A stretch of 64,000 bases of DNA from Mytilus trossulus (GCF_036588685.1 NC_086374.1:19274886-19338885), one strand, 5' to 3'. Positions 24,201 through 32,461 are shown, numbered from the stretch's first letter. Notes: generated by a model from the letters alone, not told the origin. Numbers and translations are program-made.

Positions 24201-26041
24201 TAAAATTTTGGATCATCTTATATAATTTCAGAATAAAAGGCTGCTCTTCAAATGCTATGGATCACCTATACTGTAAAGACATTAGTATAAAAGTAGAGCC
24301 AGAATCTGACATTGATGATGCTACAGAACTTCCCGATACTGATTACATTGATCAATATCAAAACTCACCTGTCACATTGAACACCATTAAAACAGAACAA
24401 CAGTTGCCTTCCTTAGGTCTCGATATCAGTAATATAAGAAGTTTCTCAGGAGAAATGAGCGATGATGTTATAGAATGCAGTAAAATTATGACTCCTCAGA
24501 GCAAAAGCATTAAGCGAAAAAGAACAAGCGCACATGAAGAAAATGAGAAGAACAAGGAAGTAAAGAGTTTGAAGTTAGATAGCATTGACCATCAGAACAT
24601 AATTGAGGAAAAACCATCAATGGTCAGTCTGGACACTAGTGTCACCAAACCTTTTGTTGTAGTAGGAGAACATTATAAACAGATAACTCAAAACACAACA
24701 CAGCAGTTACAAAACATTTTGAATTTGAGTCATTTGAATATGAAAAAAGAAAACATAGCAATAAACAAGATAAATGAAAATATGATGACACACAAACCTA
24801 TTATATTTCCTGTTATCATTCAAAAAGCCCTTCCTGCAGGTTCACATATTTTAAGAAATGAGTTGTTAAAAAAGGATGTCATCATTGGTGGTTCTCCATT
24901 GAAAACTGAAAATATGAGTATGAAAAACCAAGTTGTATTTAATGTTAACAGCAGTCGAAATAAAGAACAAACAGAAAAAGATAGCTATTCAGCTTCATTT
25001 CAAGTTAAATACCACAAGATTTGTCCAAAACCCAGTAAAGATGTTGATGTTTCCAAACTACCAGAATGTGGTAATGATGGAATGGAAGTCAAAGCAGAGG
25101 AAACAAAAAAATATTATCCAAGACCACAGCTACCTATACCCAACAAATCACAAATCTGCTATGTATGTGGAAAATTTATAGAGAAAAGAGATTCAATGAC
25201 GTCTCACCTCAAAACCCATAGTGAGAAAATGTTTAAATGTAATATTTGTGACAGAGCCTTTGTTAGAAAGAATCACATGCTGGAACATCTAAATACTCAT
25301 TCAAGAGAAAAACCTTATGTATGCCATTTGTGTGGTAAAGAAATACGATTTGAATCATCATTTATTAAGCATATGAAAATTCATAAGGGGGACAAAAGAC
25401 ATTCTTGTGATGATTGTGGAAAACGCTTTATGGACAAAAGTTTATTGTTAAATCACAGGCGAAAATGGCATGAATCAAACAATGTCAATCGAAGATACAA
25501 AAAACAAAGAACTTTTACATGTAAAACCTCTGGCTGTGGTAAAAAATATCTAGACATTTGTGAGTTGAGGAAACACCAACTGGAACATCCTTCTGAGAAA
25601 CTTGAAACTGAACCTAATGTATGCCCAGACTGTAATGAAATATTTGACAATGAAGAAGCTTGTAAGAAACATATCCCTGTTCATCTTGAAAATCTTCCCT
25701 ATGGCTGTGGAACATGTGGGAAATCATTTTCTAAAACTGTTCATCTTCAGACTCACATGGCAGTTCATACCAAAAAAAGTAGATTTCGTTGTTCAACATG
25801 TAGTTTGGTTTTCTTCTCTGGAAAATCTTTTACTGAACATGTCAAAACTCATACAGATACTGAAAACATGTGTAATGATTGTGGCCAGTCATTTCCTGAT
25901 GTTAGAACTCTAGAGGATCATATACCTGAACATAGTCGTGAAGATTTATTGTATGGATGTGGATTTTGTGATAAAGGCTTCAGTAAACCATCACATCTGA
26001 AATATCACATGAAAAAGCATGAATTTGATGAAAGAATGTAG
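5929..26041 (+). CDS. Five-exon ZAD-like / ten-finger C2H2 zinc-finger protein
   Basis: A putative nuclear DNA-binding transcription factor. Exons 5929-6203, 18308-18402, 20003-20184, 22866-22957 and 24232-26041 join with phases 2, 1, 0 and 2, giving 2454 nt (817 residues plus TAG). Residues 14-59 hold a C-x2-C...C-x2-C module (Cys17, 20, 56, 59) like the ZAD domain, which in other animals mediates dimerisation. Exon 3 encodes a short coiled coil. Residues 234-237 (IKVE) and 267-270 (IKTE) fit the sumoylation motif. Residues about 524-811 hold ten C2H2 fingers; finger 5 has C-x4-C and several linkers are non-canonical. Intron 1 (12.1 kb) contains two antisense LINEs. The domain order is seen; the target and role are unknown. 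ZAD is tentative because spacing alone supports it. Confidence 0.82.
6380..6540. repeat. Short AT-rich tandem motif in intron 1
   Basis: AATGGGAAGTTAATATATA recurs about three times with drift. It lies between exon 1 and the 3' end of LINE A. 6204-6379 holds no recognised feature. Confidence 0.5.
6650..7103 (-). pseudogene. LINE A ORF2 C-terminal domain, out of frame
   Basis: After the stop of the long ORF2 frame, the next frame stays open through VWDSCGTEP and then CKLCGKGSEDIKHFLLYC, a C-x2-C-H-C knuckle typical of the C-terminus of LINE ORF2 proteins. A one-base indel, probably in the run AGTTTTTAAA near 7125-7135, would explain the break. Confidence 0.7.
7104..10184 (-). CDS. LINE A ORF2: APE endonuclease and reverse transcriptase
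   Basis: An open frame of 1026 residues. The N-terminal third is an APE-type endonuclease: SFNIEGF near residue 38, LQEHW near 65, GGDMNA near 185 and THDPI near 265, which nicks target DNA to prime reverse transcription. The reverse-transcriptase core follows, with FSDAQKAFDIVW (motif A, near residue 650), GVRQGGVWSP, and VADDVTLIS (motif C, near 750, with the two catalytic Asp present). The family usually has a longer C-terminus, which lies out of frame at 6650-7103. The start is uncertain because the frame overlaps the end of ORF1. Confidence 0.85.
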   Translation of the reverse strand: MSILSEHPVHAPLRLGRDKSRSGQDLLDEADGVDSLRILSFNIEGFLSNNVYLQNLSEHFDIIMLQEHWLHSRDKYRIHDDFNLFNSYTKCFDDDKFDIPIQRSRGHAGVSIMYRKTLQTIIKEIPDGGNRIIGVLIKLAKPILLLCVYLPTRGNGYSRDDYQAILDELSEIIQKYNDSYTIILGGDMNASFHRNSSNTRDIDFKLFANEHNLSLPKLCKEQDTFFHFNGKDSSQIDYFILNTDIVTSYNVLTRELCNTSTHDPITITVPMEKSIDESINSDNKCVRKIDWNKIDTNEYERKLSHKLDSELQNLDLESLDNFIDNLCEIVTDTARELVPSKQNSGSRTRRKGRVWPPHIVDIIRKEKHCFWKWKQAGQPKSKDNKYFNELKQTKKDLRSAQRQLEASKRQDNLINIMELRETDRKQFYKLIKRQRDHNYISTSVLRYNDKIFSDSIAICETWADYFQELSTPFDNEFFDNSYKQLVEDDVKILQDLFNTNKEPLEFLSEDDVGKCIMSFKNGKAADEQGITIEHLKYGGQPVIKIIVKLVNFIFQHINLPSNLKSGICYPVFKNGGKPREMPNSYRKITVTSTIGKVVEKLHLSKNVNIIKDKQSRLQKGFTVGECPSVAALILTELKAEAKKLKKQLIITFSDAQKAFDIVWHSGLMREMYKGGMTGDNWLLFNEWYKNLESSVMWQSIKSKPVHEFQGVRQGGVWSPTAYKVFINTLLKTFEMNGLGAHLGSIYCGIPTVADDVTLISNNPYEMQTMLNVLSDYANKHRYIISSQKSCTLQYGSKTEHLFTLNGQPLQNSVKATHLGIDHDVNSKYGVKDCVPNRIQTARKTVYALMGAGLHGLNGLNPKISMHLVKIYVLPRLLYGLDSIILSVSDMKLLSVYYTKLLKQIQHLPERTSTSAVYLLLGQIPVEAELHKRMLNFFGNIIRNHGSVERDVAIRQLAVMPRDSNSWFVKIIDLTEQYGLPSPHDLINVPPGKIEWKNIVRKSISSYWIDLLKSDVKSVISKVFKCQ
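10103..12078 (-). CDS. LINE A ORF1: PHD-finger protein (one frameshift)
   Basis: Starts at ATG 12078 (or a downstream in-frame ATG near 12048). A PHD-like zinc module spans CPVCNVPCEF...CDTCDKWLHYSC...YVCRSC, at about residues 165-220. It is followed by a coiled-coil-like region and a Gln/Asn-rich part. The frame ends at 10492, but the next frame continues open through the basic stretch RGRRKRNG to 10103, so a single frameshift near 10570 has split ORF1. Such ORF1 proteins bind element RNA and form RNPs; PHD fingers occur in ORF1 of several CR1-group LINEs. Confidence 0.7.
12397..12682 (-). pseudogene. LINE C relic: C-terminal knuckle of another LINE
   Basis: An open stretch with CSCGEPETVEHYLLHC, the C-x-C...H-x4-C knuckle found at the C-terminus of many LINE ORF2 proteins. 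It differs from LINE A. It stops exactly where the inverted-repeat element at 12683 begins, so it is a truncated remnant. Confidence 0.6.
12683..13049. mobile_element. 367-bp inverted-repeat MITE
   Basis: The left arm 12683-12716 begins CAATACACCTTATCGC and the right arm 13017-13049 ends GCGATTAGGTGTATTG. The arms match over about 30 of 33 bases in inverted orientation. There is no coding sequence, and the target duplication is unclear. Confidence 0.65.
13088..13244. mobile_element. 157-bp inverted-repeat MITE-like element
   Basis: The left end GAGGGGGTGTAGGAGC and right end GGTCCTATTCCCCCTC are imperfect inverted repeats (about 12 of 16). The interior repeats TCCTGA and ATCCCG-type motifs. 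It lies immediately downstream of the MITE at 12683. Confidence 0.45.
13480..16740 (-). pseudogene. LINE B ORF2 (broken endonuclease/reverse transcriptase)
   Basis: Pieces in several frames. The endonuclease part is at 15809-16732, with SLVGDFNGRT near 16485. Reverse transcriptase begins with FKNKGDRNNPKNFRP near 15215, then FIDFEKAFDKIW (motif A, about 14950-14985), GVRQGENMSPF (about 14800) and LYADDTVLMSE (motif C, about 14630-14665). The C-terminal knuckle KCNLCQLDIGDEFHYIINC lies at about 13640-13697. There are at least five interruptions, so it is non-functional. Confidence 0.75.
17165..17668 (-). pseudogene. LINE B ORF1 (RRM-like), frameshifted
   Basis: It starts at ATG 17668. It contains GARPIVARFIYHSD and FPAEIVKRRKKLYP, typical of the RRM-like and C-terminal parts of L1-type ORF1 proteins. 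A frameshift near 17310 moves the tail (FERHMESDSAVNQAP, then a basic RRRQNG) into the next frame. The protein would bind element RNA. Confidence 0.6.
17669..18307 (+). other. End of intron 1, no further feature
   Basis: AT-rich sequence with two similar 'TTCAACACAAAAAAAAA' stretches near 17730 and 17840, possibly a small duplication. It ends in the T-rich acceptor TTTTTTTCCAG of exon 2. Confidence 0.5.
18308..18402 (+). CDS. Zinc-finger gene exon 2
   Basis: A 95-bp exon, acceptor TTTTTTTCCAG and donor GAAG|GTATAT. The phases fit exon 1 (2) and exon 3 (1). It encodes ALLTNVNENSIKDG and VQAKELAIFKE, with no known domain. Confidence 0.7.
18595..18740. repeat. Dispersed repeat fragment in intron 2
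   Basis: TTATGCCCAATGCCACAAAGTTG followed by CAGTCCATCAGTTC and a 'CATAAAACTTTA' tail resembles the head of the tandem family at 23040-24165. It is a single, short, weak copy. Confidence 0.35.
18955..19030 (-). repeat. Dispersed repeat family D, fragment
   Basis: It contains AGTCAGGAATATGACAGTTG then TCCATTTGTTTGATGTG. The same block is at 52895-52985, and its reverse complement at about 26695-26790 and 27590-27690. Confidence 0.7.
19363..19463. repeat. 101-bp near-perfect palindrome
   Basis: The arms 19369-19412 and 19414-19457 are 44 bp each and perfectly complementary around a single central C at 19413. With one mismatch the pairing extends to 19363 and 19463. It is very AT-rich and lies in intron 2 of the zinc-finger gene. 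As RNA it would form a long hairpin; as DNA, a potential cruciform. Confidence 0.95.
20003..20184 (+). CDS. Zinc-finger gene exon 3 (coiled coil)
   Basis: A 182-bp exon, acceptor TTCTTTTGTAG and donor ATG|GTAAGA. After completing a Glu codon it encodes MKGKIKYLEMEVRQLKSDLQ, with heptad-like Leu/Ile spacing, and ends SIQKIM at phase 0. Confidence 0.8.
20185..21179 (+). other. Intron 3, first part, nothing recognised
   Basis: AT-rich intron sequence. 'ACGTGACAGG(T/A)AACC' occurs twice, near 20366 and 20518, suggesting a weak internal duplication of about 150 bp. There is no coding potential with splice support. Confidence 0.4.
21500..21760. promoter_or_regulatory. Promoter-like CpG patch in intron 3
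   Basis: The palindrome TCTCGCGAGA at 21728-21737 is a known core-promoter motif in vertebrates. An ETS-type ACCGGAAAT lies at 21566-21574. GTGATCAC (21533-21540) and two TCACATG boxes lie at about 21537-21555. CpGs are denser here than in the surrounding intron. It could be an alternative or bidirectional promoter for the downstream zinc-finger exons. This is motif evidence only. Confidence 0.35.
22540..22624 (+). pseudogene. Duplicated relic of zinc-finger exon 4
   Basis: Nearly identical to 22871-22957: the encoded NEVQHEDIL and TEISIKKPFSSR differ from exon 4 at two residues (Gly for Asp, Lys for Asn). The donor AG|GTTGGTAT is conserved, but the 5' end has diverged and no acceptor gives the phase needed to join exon 3. 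It is probably an unused exon copy. Confidence 0.75.
22866..22957 (+). CDS. Zinc-finger gene exon 4
   Basis: A 92-bp exon, acceptor CTTTTTTTCAG and donor TCTAG|GTTGGT, phase 0 in and 2 out. It encodes NKVSRITANEVQHEDIL and an acidic stretch. It is the intact counterpart of the copy at 22540. Confidence 0.75.
23040..24165. repeat. Degenerate ~160-bp tandem repeat in intron 4
   Basis: Five units begin near 23168, 23522, 23686, 23881 and 24038. Each runs 'TTTGCCTATACCAAATGTTATG', 'TTACCACAAA', 'TCACTTTTACC', 'AGAGTTATG(C/T)CCCTTT'. The array starts with an imperfect hairpin CCCCTCCTGTAGCAGAGGGG near 23041. The consensus resembles a repeat widespread in bivalve introns. It is non-coding. Confidence 0.85.
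24232..26041 (+). CDS. Zinc-finger gene exon 5 (ten C2H2 fingers)
   Basis: A 1810-bp terminal exon after TATAATTTCAG. It opens IKGCSSNAMDHLYCK, then SIKVEPESD and TIKTEQQ (sumoylation-type motifs) and a basic KRKRT stretch. A Lys/Ser/Asn-rich linker follows, then fingers from CYVCGKF (25157) to CGFCDKGFSKPSHLKYHMKKH. The fingers number ten by C-x2(4)-C...H-x3(4)-H pairs. Stop TAG at 26039-26041. Confidence 0.9.
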
Positions 26042-26689
26042 GAATTTTGACACCAAACAATGAAAGGTTAATTTGTGTTAGTTTCTTTTAAAAGTTAATA
26101 GAAAGAATTTGTTCAATTATTCTTGTGTTCTCTTGTATTTTTTCTTTATATGAGAATTCTACTATACCTAGTCAAACGTTTCCATAAGTAAAGGACAGGT
26201 TGTATAAACATCAAGGAGATGATCTAATAGCACAAATAGCCAAAATGACATGATAAGAAAACTGCATAGAAATAGTTGACGTTTTGGAATAGTGTACTGT
26301 ATAACTATAGTAGATATGATGTAAACCATCAAATCTGCCACCAGCCCTAAATTCCACATATGACAAAACTATTAAAAACAACAAGGTTCAGGACATGAAC
26401 AGGCCAATTACTGATGAAGAAGGGTTATTTTTTTCATTGGTCAATGAATTAAAGTAAACACAACGGGATATGCTTAATTAAAAACTACAGAAAAGCACTG
26501 AACTCTATAAACAGTTGATTAATCTACAATTTGTATTAAACTGTTGTTCTTTATAAAAAAAGAATATAACACATGTAAAAATAAAACTCCAAAGAACAAA
26601 ATTAAGTAAATTAATTAACTGAAGATTGATACAAAAAAAGGAAAATCACAAAAATACTAAACTGAATAAAATTCAAAACGGAAAGTTTT
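26042..26689 (+). other. 3' UTR and flank of the zinc-finger gene
   Basis: No gene seen. A candidate AATAAA lies at 26580-26585. The rest is AT-rich and unstructured. Confidence 0.4.
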
Positions 26690-26790
26690 AATCAAATGGC
26701 AAAATCAAATGATAAAACTCATAAAACGAATGGACAACAACTGTCATACTCCTACAGGCATTTTCAAATGTAGAAAGTTGTGGATTTGAT
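26690..26790 (+). repeat. Dispersed repeat family D, copy
   Basis: ATCAAATGATAAAACTCATA, AACGAATGGACAACAACTG and ACAGGCATTTTCAAATGTAG form the family block. A closely similar copy lies at 27590-27690, and reverse copies at 18955 and 52865. The stretch 26930-26985 (AATATCAATCAGTACACATC) also matches 700-730. Confidence 0.75.
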
Positions 26791-27049
26791 TTTTTGTCCC
26801 AAAACAAAAAATGCATAGAATTATAGAGTACTTGGAGGCACTTACAGCTAGTTCAAAACCAATGATAAGTAACGAAAAAATGTGTATCTAAGCTGAGATT
26901 AGTATAACACAGCTAGTGTTGTAGTAGTCTTAAGATCTAAGACTTAAAATATCAATCAGTACACATCCAAGATCCAACATTATCAAATGGATTTCGTTGA
27001 AAGACGTCATTAACAATTCAGATACAAGATGCATCACATGCCCTTCTAG

Positions 27050-28100
27050 AAGGAACCAACTGACTTGGATCCTATTGTCATGGTTTTGTTGTCAATTATA
27101 CGTTTTCATAACTATATCCGCTATGTAGGTACTATAAACTATAGATCAACATATTTGTTTTTTGCAAAAGTTATGTGAAACTTCATCTGATAATATGCAT
27201 TTGACATTAACCTCATTCAAATGGGTGCACTGGACAATGTTAATGTGTTTCTCAGCAATTGGTCGACTATAATTGGTGTATGGAATGATTGTAATGTTAA
27301 AATGTCCGTCTTGCTGGGTTCATGTATACATCATAACGTATTTTTGAATCATTCAGTGATGTTTTCGTGGTTTGGTTCGTTTTTCGTATACCTCAGGGAC
27401 TATGATAACTATATCTGGTGTATGTTGTATTTGTCCGTCGCAAGGGATGACAGGGTTACTGGCAAATGCATCACAGTCCGATTACTGTCGATTACATTCT
27501 CACAGTAACGAAGAAAAGAACGAAAGAAATTTTAAGACAATTATGTTTCTCAACTATTTCAAACAAAAAATAAAATACTCCTGAGGAAAATCCATATACA
27601 TGTAATCAAATGATAAAACACAGCAAACGAATGGACAACAATATTTTTGACTTGGTACAGGCATTTTCAAATGTTGGATTGAATTGGTTTTATAGCGTCA
27701 AATTCCATATTATATTTACAACGATACGTGAACAAAACAGACATAAAAGGTACAATAGTCATCACTGTGTCACAATCTCAAAACAAACGAAATTTAACAA
27801 AGAAGCACAAAAAGTATCTACCAAATGTAACAACCAAGAAGAAATATGAAATAATGTTGGCATTGAAAGTATTTTCAAGTCGTTTTCATCTTAAATTTAC
27901 TGCATATCCATCCCAGGCCAGGTTCATTTGTCATTGTAAGTGTTTGGTCCGTTTTTGTACAAGCAATGCACAAAAAGTAAATACGTTAATTACCTGTGTC
28001 TGCATTGCATGAATGCAAGGTGTACACAATGCTATAACTATAGGAAATATATCAACTATATTTGGTGTATTGGACAATTTCAAGGTTGACATATCTGTCA
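27050..28100. repeat. Degenerate tandem-type repeat cluster with family D copy
   Basis: 'AACTATATTTGGTGTATGGA'-like blocks recur near 27265, 27405 and 28045, with associated 'GTCCGTCTTGCTGGGTTCA' and 'TTGACATTAACCTCATT' pieces. These resemble a repeat common in bivalves that alternates such blocks about every 200 bp. A family D copy is embedded at 27590-27690. Open frames here have no domain support. Confidence 0.5.
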
Positions 28101-28189
28101 AATTTCATGAATCTCAATAAAGGGATTATGCGATACACGTAGTTGTACTTTTAACACACAATTGTTAATACTAGTAGCAAGTTAAGCAG

Positions 28190-29540
28190 GTTAGATTGCA
28201 CTTGTGCTAGTTTCCAATTCACATATATTCCTGCTGGCCACGTTATTACCGATGACCTCAACATTGTTAATAACACTTCTCTACAAAATGTGTTAACGAA
28301 AAGTCCGAAATACCGTGAACCGAAATACATCTTTAAAATGTAGATGGATTCAGTCGAGGATTATACCAGGCAATAGGCTAAGTGCGAGAAGGAAGACGTA
28401 GACACTCTTTCCGAATGGATTAAGGCAGTGAGGTCGTTGATACAAATCAGAAGTAAGAAACTGAATGGGTCTATCAATGCCCATGCTACATCAATCTTTA
28501 AAGACCGAAATGTTGCAAAACACCTATCCTACCTCCATGACAAGAATGTTGTTGTCCCTGCAGATAAAGCCCCAAACGAATTAGGTATTGACAATTTACT
28601 TGGAAACTCAATATATACTCCTCACGATACTTACCAAAGAGGAAATCCTGGATAATCATGTCTGTTCTTTGTTTCTTTGGAATTTCAACGAAAGATGAAG
28701 AACTGGATCTTCCATCACTGTATTGGATACATAAACTACATAGTTGTCCTTACAAACAACGATATACTGCTGGGTCTTCCAAGTGCTGCACGAAACTTCT
28801 TTCTAAATTATTAACATCTATTTTATCAGCCATTAAAGACGGGCTTCAAAGTTATTGTGAAACTGCCTATTCTAGAGGTGGCGTGAATCAGATGTGGATA
28901 CTTAAAAATTCCAAAGATCTTTTTAGAGTACATACAATCTAACTCTCTTTCATCTTGTTACAGTATTAAAACATTTGACTTTTCTACTCTTTTCACAAGT
29001 ATTCCACATTCTAAACTAAAAGACAAATTGAAAGAGTTGGTATTGCTTTGCTTCATATTATAATAATGGCCAACGTAGATACAATTATCTTGCCTTAGGG
29101 AGCGATAAATCCTACTTTGTAAAGGATCACTCTGATTCAAACAAAAAATTCTCTGAAACTGATATTATCAAGATGCTTGATTTCTTAATTGAAAGCATAT
29201 TTGTTACGTTCGGAGGACGTGGTTTTCAACAGGCTGTCGGTATACCAATGGGAACAAACTGTGCCCCTCTTCTTGCCGACTTGTTTCTTTATTATTACGA
29301 GGCTGACTTCATGTAGGAACTTCTTAGGAAGAAAGATAAGGGTTTTTGCTCACAAGGAAGCTATTAAACCAAGAGTTCCAAATGGTGAAGTTGAAATCAT
29401 CCCTTCGTAAATTTTACGGACGCCATCACGAGTTGGTTGCCTGTTATGGTATAACCGTTTCACAAATGATATCGGATATGTTCCTTATTTTAAGCCATGG
29501 CGTTGTCAGTTTATTTTCGATTTATGACTTTGTCTGTCCC
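28190..29540 (+). mobile_element. Penelope-like retroelement, internally deleted
   Basis: Broken frames read as the reverse transcriptase of a Penelope-like element. They include VKHLSY-type KHLSYLHDKNVVVPADKAP (28510-28580), LPSLYWIHKLH, RGGVNQMWILKNSKD, FDFSTLFTSIPHSKLK (28970-29025) and VGIPMGTNCAPLLADLF (about 29236-29288). After 29315 the sequence jumps to LLNQEF...SSLRKFYGRHHEL, so the segment that should hold the catalytic YxDD motif is missing. The non-coding tail (ATGGCGTTGTCA...CTGTCCC) follows. No GIY-YIG endonuclease is visible. It is inactive. Confidence 0.8.
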
Positions 29541-29924
29541 TTTGGTATCTTTCGTCCCTCTTATATACTATGTATATGGTTTATTGTTTTATTAAGAAAA
29601 AACCCAACAGAGCTAGATAGTGCAATTAATTACCTAATTACTACCACTATATTTATAAGTGTCGTTTCAATGTTATTAATCCTAATTCTATCTTATTCTG
29701 TATGAATTTTAAAATTCAAATGTGACGTCACTTTGTGCGTTGATCTCTCCGGCTAACTTGGCTGTGATTTTGTATGTGCTGCTTAATTGCTTTATGTATA
29801 CGTTTTTATTCGGTAGTTAGTGACCAGTCACTTCTTGTGTGTTATCATGTATATGTATTATATAGTCATTTTTATAAATTTACTCTTTGCAAAAGTATGA
29901 ATTATTCTAAATACTAAGGATGTT

Positions 29925-30115
29925 CTTAGCCCAGGCAGATAACCTTAGCTGTATTAGGCACAACTTTTGGAGCTTTTGACCTCAATGCTCTTCAACTTTG
30001 TACTTGTTTTCGCTTTCGAACATTTTTGATCTGAGCGTCATTGATTAGTCTTGTGTAGATGAAACGCGAGTCTGGCATATTAAATAATAAACCTGGTACC
30101 TTTTGATAGATATTT
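29925..30115 (+). repeat. Dispersed repeat family B (GAAACGCGCGTCTGG module)
   Basis: It reads 'TAGCTGTATTAGGCACAACTT', then CTCAATGCTCTTCAACTTTG, GAGCGTCATTGATTAGTC and GATGAAACGCGAGTCTGGC, ending near CCTGGTACCTTTGATA. The same blocks in the same order occur at 59305, 60930-61720 and, reversed, at 33895 and 46930. Confidence 0.85.
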
Positions 30116-30189
30116 TTTGTTTATTTCTCCCTATATGTTCTCCCAATTATTTATATTGTAGTCCTGTCATGTCATGTTGTTAATTATAT

Positions 30190-30480
30190 TTAACATTGCC
30201 ATACCAGCGGGAGGTTTGAATAGCCACAAAACCAGGTTTAACCCACCATTGTTTTCTGAAAATGCCATGTACCAAGTCAGGAAAATAGTCATTGTTACAT
30301 TATAGTTTGTTTCTATGTTTGTTACTTTTTTGTGTTGTGTTTCTGTTGTGTCGTAGTTCTCTTATATTTAATGTGTTTCCTTTAGTTTTAGTTTGTTACC
30401 CAGATTTGGTTTTTTTTCTCAATCGATTTATGAATTTTGAACAGCTGTATACTACTTTTGGCTTTATTTAATACTAACGC
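30190..30480 (+). repeat. Dispersed repeat family C, long copy
   Basis: It runs from GCGGGAGGTTTGAATAGCC through CCATGTACCAAGTCAGG and TGTTGTGTCGTAGTTCTC to AACAGCTGTATACTACTTTT. Its far end is found in reverse at 45455-45615, 58140-58185 and 63585-63790. Confidence 0.7.
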
Positions 30481-31339
30481 GTTCTCACATGATCATGACA
30501 CAATAATTTGCTCGATTGTTCGACTGATAAAGCGTTTTGAGTACAGAAGTCTGTTCCCAATTGTATTGATGGAATTCAAATTTGATTTATTTAAAAGGAG
30601 ATATAGATTAATTAGATAAGTAGCATATATTTAGTTATATTTGATGAAAATCGAATAATTCATTTCATGAATAGTCATTATTGTAGTAATATTCAGAATA
30701 GTATATAAACGTATGTGAGACGTTGACAACTTGAAGTACTGACCTCGGGAGCGGTTGAATGCTTGATTGTCTCTAGCTTTAACGTACGATAAAAGAAATT
30801 CAACAAACAAGGTGTTTCCCTATTCTAATATGCGAACAAATCATGCACATAGTACTCTTGTATCTTTATTTCTTTATTGAACCTTGCTTTTTTTATTAAT
30901 TTTCGCTATTTTATATATCAATCATACTACGGTTACGATTCCGATTTTTTTTAAAAGATGAAAGTTTTGAAGGAAGACAATGTTCATTTGACTGAGGAAT
31001 TGACATATTTGCATTTATATTTAAGGGTATGTATACTCCTTTTTTATTTGTTGTCGTCATGATAAAGCAAAATTGCCGCTATGCAAATTAGCAGAGTACC
31101 TCAAATTTTACCACATGACGAAATACATGTGAAGATTAAATTGTAACCTAACCTCGGTACAATTTGTTTTTAAGTTTTGAAGACAGGGACATGGTTATAT
31201 AAAATATCCTTGAAACCTGAAGTCATGATTATTCAGTCTCTGTCAAGTAATCTCATTAGGGCATGTGTAAATAATTTGATCACTTGTTCAACATGTTCAA
31301 GTATATTTATGATCCACATGGAAATAACAAAGATAGATT
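30481..31339. other. Intergenic, nothing recognised
   Basis: AT-rich, without gene, repeat boundary or structured motif that I can support. Confidence 0.5.
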
Positions 31340-31407
31340 TACAAAAACGAAATGATGATATGACATCAAATTCTCCAATCACTACTTCACTTGCTGAAGT
31401 ATATTGA
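31340..31407 (+). pseudogene. Plus-strand relic of a Thr-rich mucin exon
   Basis: It encodes KRNDDMTSNSPITTS, closely matching KTNDDMTSTSPITTT from the minus-strand mucin exon at 33454-33762, but on the opposite strand. Only this part of the exon is recognisable and it runs into a stop after SLAEVY. Confidence 0.6.
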
Positions 31408-31585
31408 TAGGAAAACTATGTAATATATGACCATGACCAAAGAACATTCACTTTTTGATAAAAAAATATTCTTGACAATTCCTAAGCTGAATGCATATAT
31501 GATAATCAGACAACGGTCAACCAAATACTTTAAATTGGATTGTTCATGGGGTCAAGTGAACTTTATATAGAAAAGCTGATTGATT

Positions 31586-31701
31586 TGCTACGATTTTGAG
31601 TATTCTGTCATTATATAATTGCGATGTGTCCGAATGTTGAAGTTGTTACGATTTTGAGTATTCTGTCATTATATAATTCCGATGTGTCCGAATGTTGAAG
31701 T
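31586..31701. repeat. 58-bp tandem duplication
   Basis: Two adjacent 58-bp copies (31586-31643 and 31644-31701) differ at about two positions. It is a recent local duplication. Confidence 0.9.
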
Positions 31702-32297
31702 TTTAAGATGGTTGTTTCCTAGTGAATCGTTTCAAAATACTTTTACAAATATTGTTTCTTTTATCAGTCAATTGTTTCTATAGTAATCCATCCAATATTA
31801 AATGCATACATGTAAGTAAGCCCTTCTTTTTTATATTTCATAAGAAACTATGGTAATTTTTCTTTATTTAGTAGCGTTTGTTAATTATTTTCATAGCGCG
31901 TTTTGTCTCCCATTAAGTCAAAATAAACATTTTCGATATTCATCAACCAGATTTGGCATTCGTTAGGACGTTTCACTTTTTTGTGCATCATTTGAAACTT
32001 TTCTTCATACAGTGATTCAATGAATGAATGATATGCACTTCAAATATATAGAAATAAGAATATGTAGCATGCTTTCATATTTTCATTTAGATTTAGGATT
32101 AGGTAATCAACCATTACAAAACAAACCACACTTACAAAACAATTATTGAAATTTCAATTGAACTATACTCATTATCAAACGATACATTTTTGTAGTTTAA
32201 GATTTCGGTCCAGATCAAAATGACTGTCAGTTAAAATACTGTTTACTACTAAGTGGTGAAATAAATAAACTAGAGAAAAACTGTATAAGTTTCATTG
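31702..32297 (-). other. 3' flank of the peritrophin/mucin gene
   Basis: No gene. On the minus strand this follows the stop codon at 32298. A candidate minus-strand AATAAA (TTTATT on +) lies near 31863. Confidence 0.35.
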
Positions 32298-32461
32298 TTA
32301 ACAGTCATCTCCGAAGTCACAAGTTGTAATGGTCTGATTCCAGTGGGTCCCTGGTGGGCAGTCAAATGAATATTCATCGTTCCAGCTGCATAAGTAGAAC
32401 TTGGTACAATCAGTACTATCAGCAAAATATCCAAACGTCTCTGGGCAAACAAACTCAGTAC
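32298..32461 (-). CDS. Terminal exon: peritrophin-A (CBM14) domain
   Basis: Acceptor TTTAAG on the minus strand; two bases complete a Ser codon. It then encodes TEFVCPETFGYFADSTDC and, further on, KFYLCSWNDEYSFDCPPGT, HWNQ and CDFGDDC, then TAA (32298-32300). All six Cys and the usual aromatic residues (GYF, FY, W) of a chitin-binding domain are present. Confidence 0.88.

Noticed and set aside
27221-27508. 95-codon plus-strand open frame
   Set aside because: It lies within a degenerate repeat whose other copies do not keep the frame.
32270-32452. Minus-strand 60-codon frame beginning MFAQRRLDILL
   Set aside because: Shadow of the peritrophin-A exon in another frame; the six-Cys frame is the real one.
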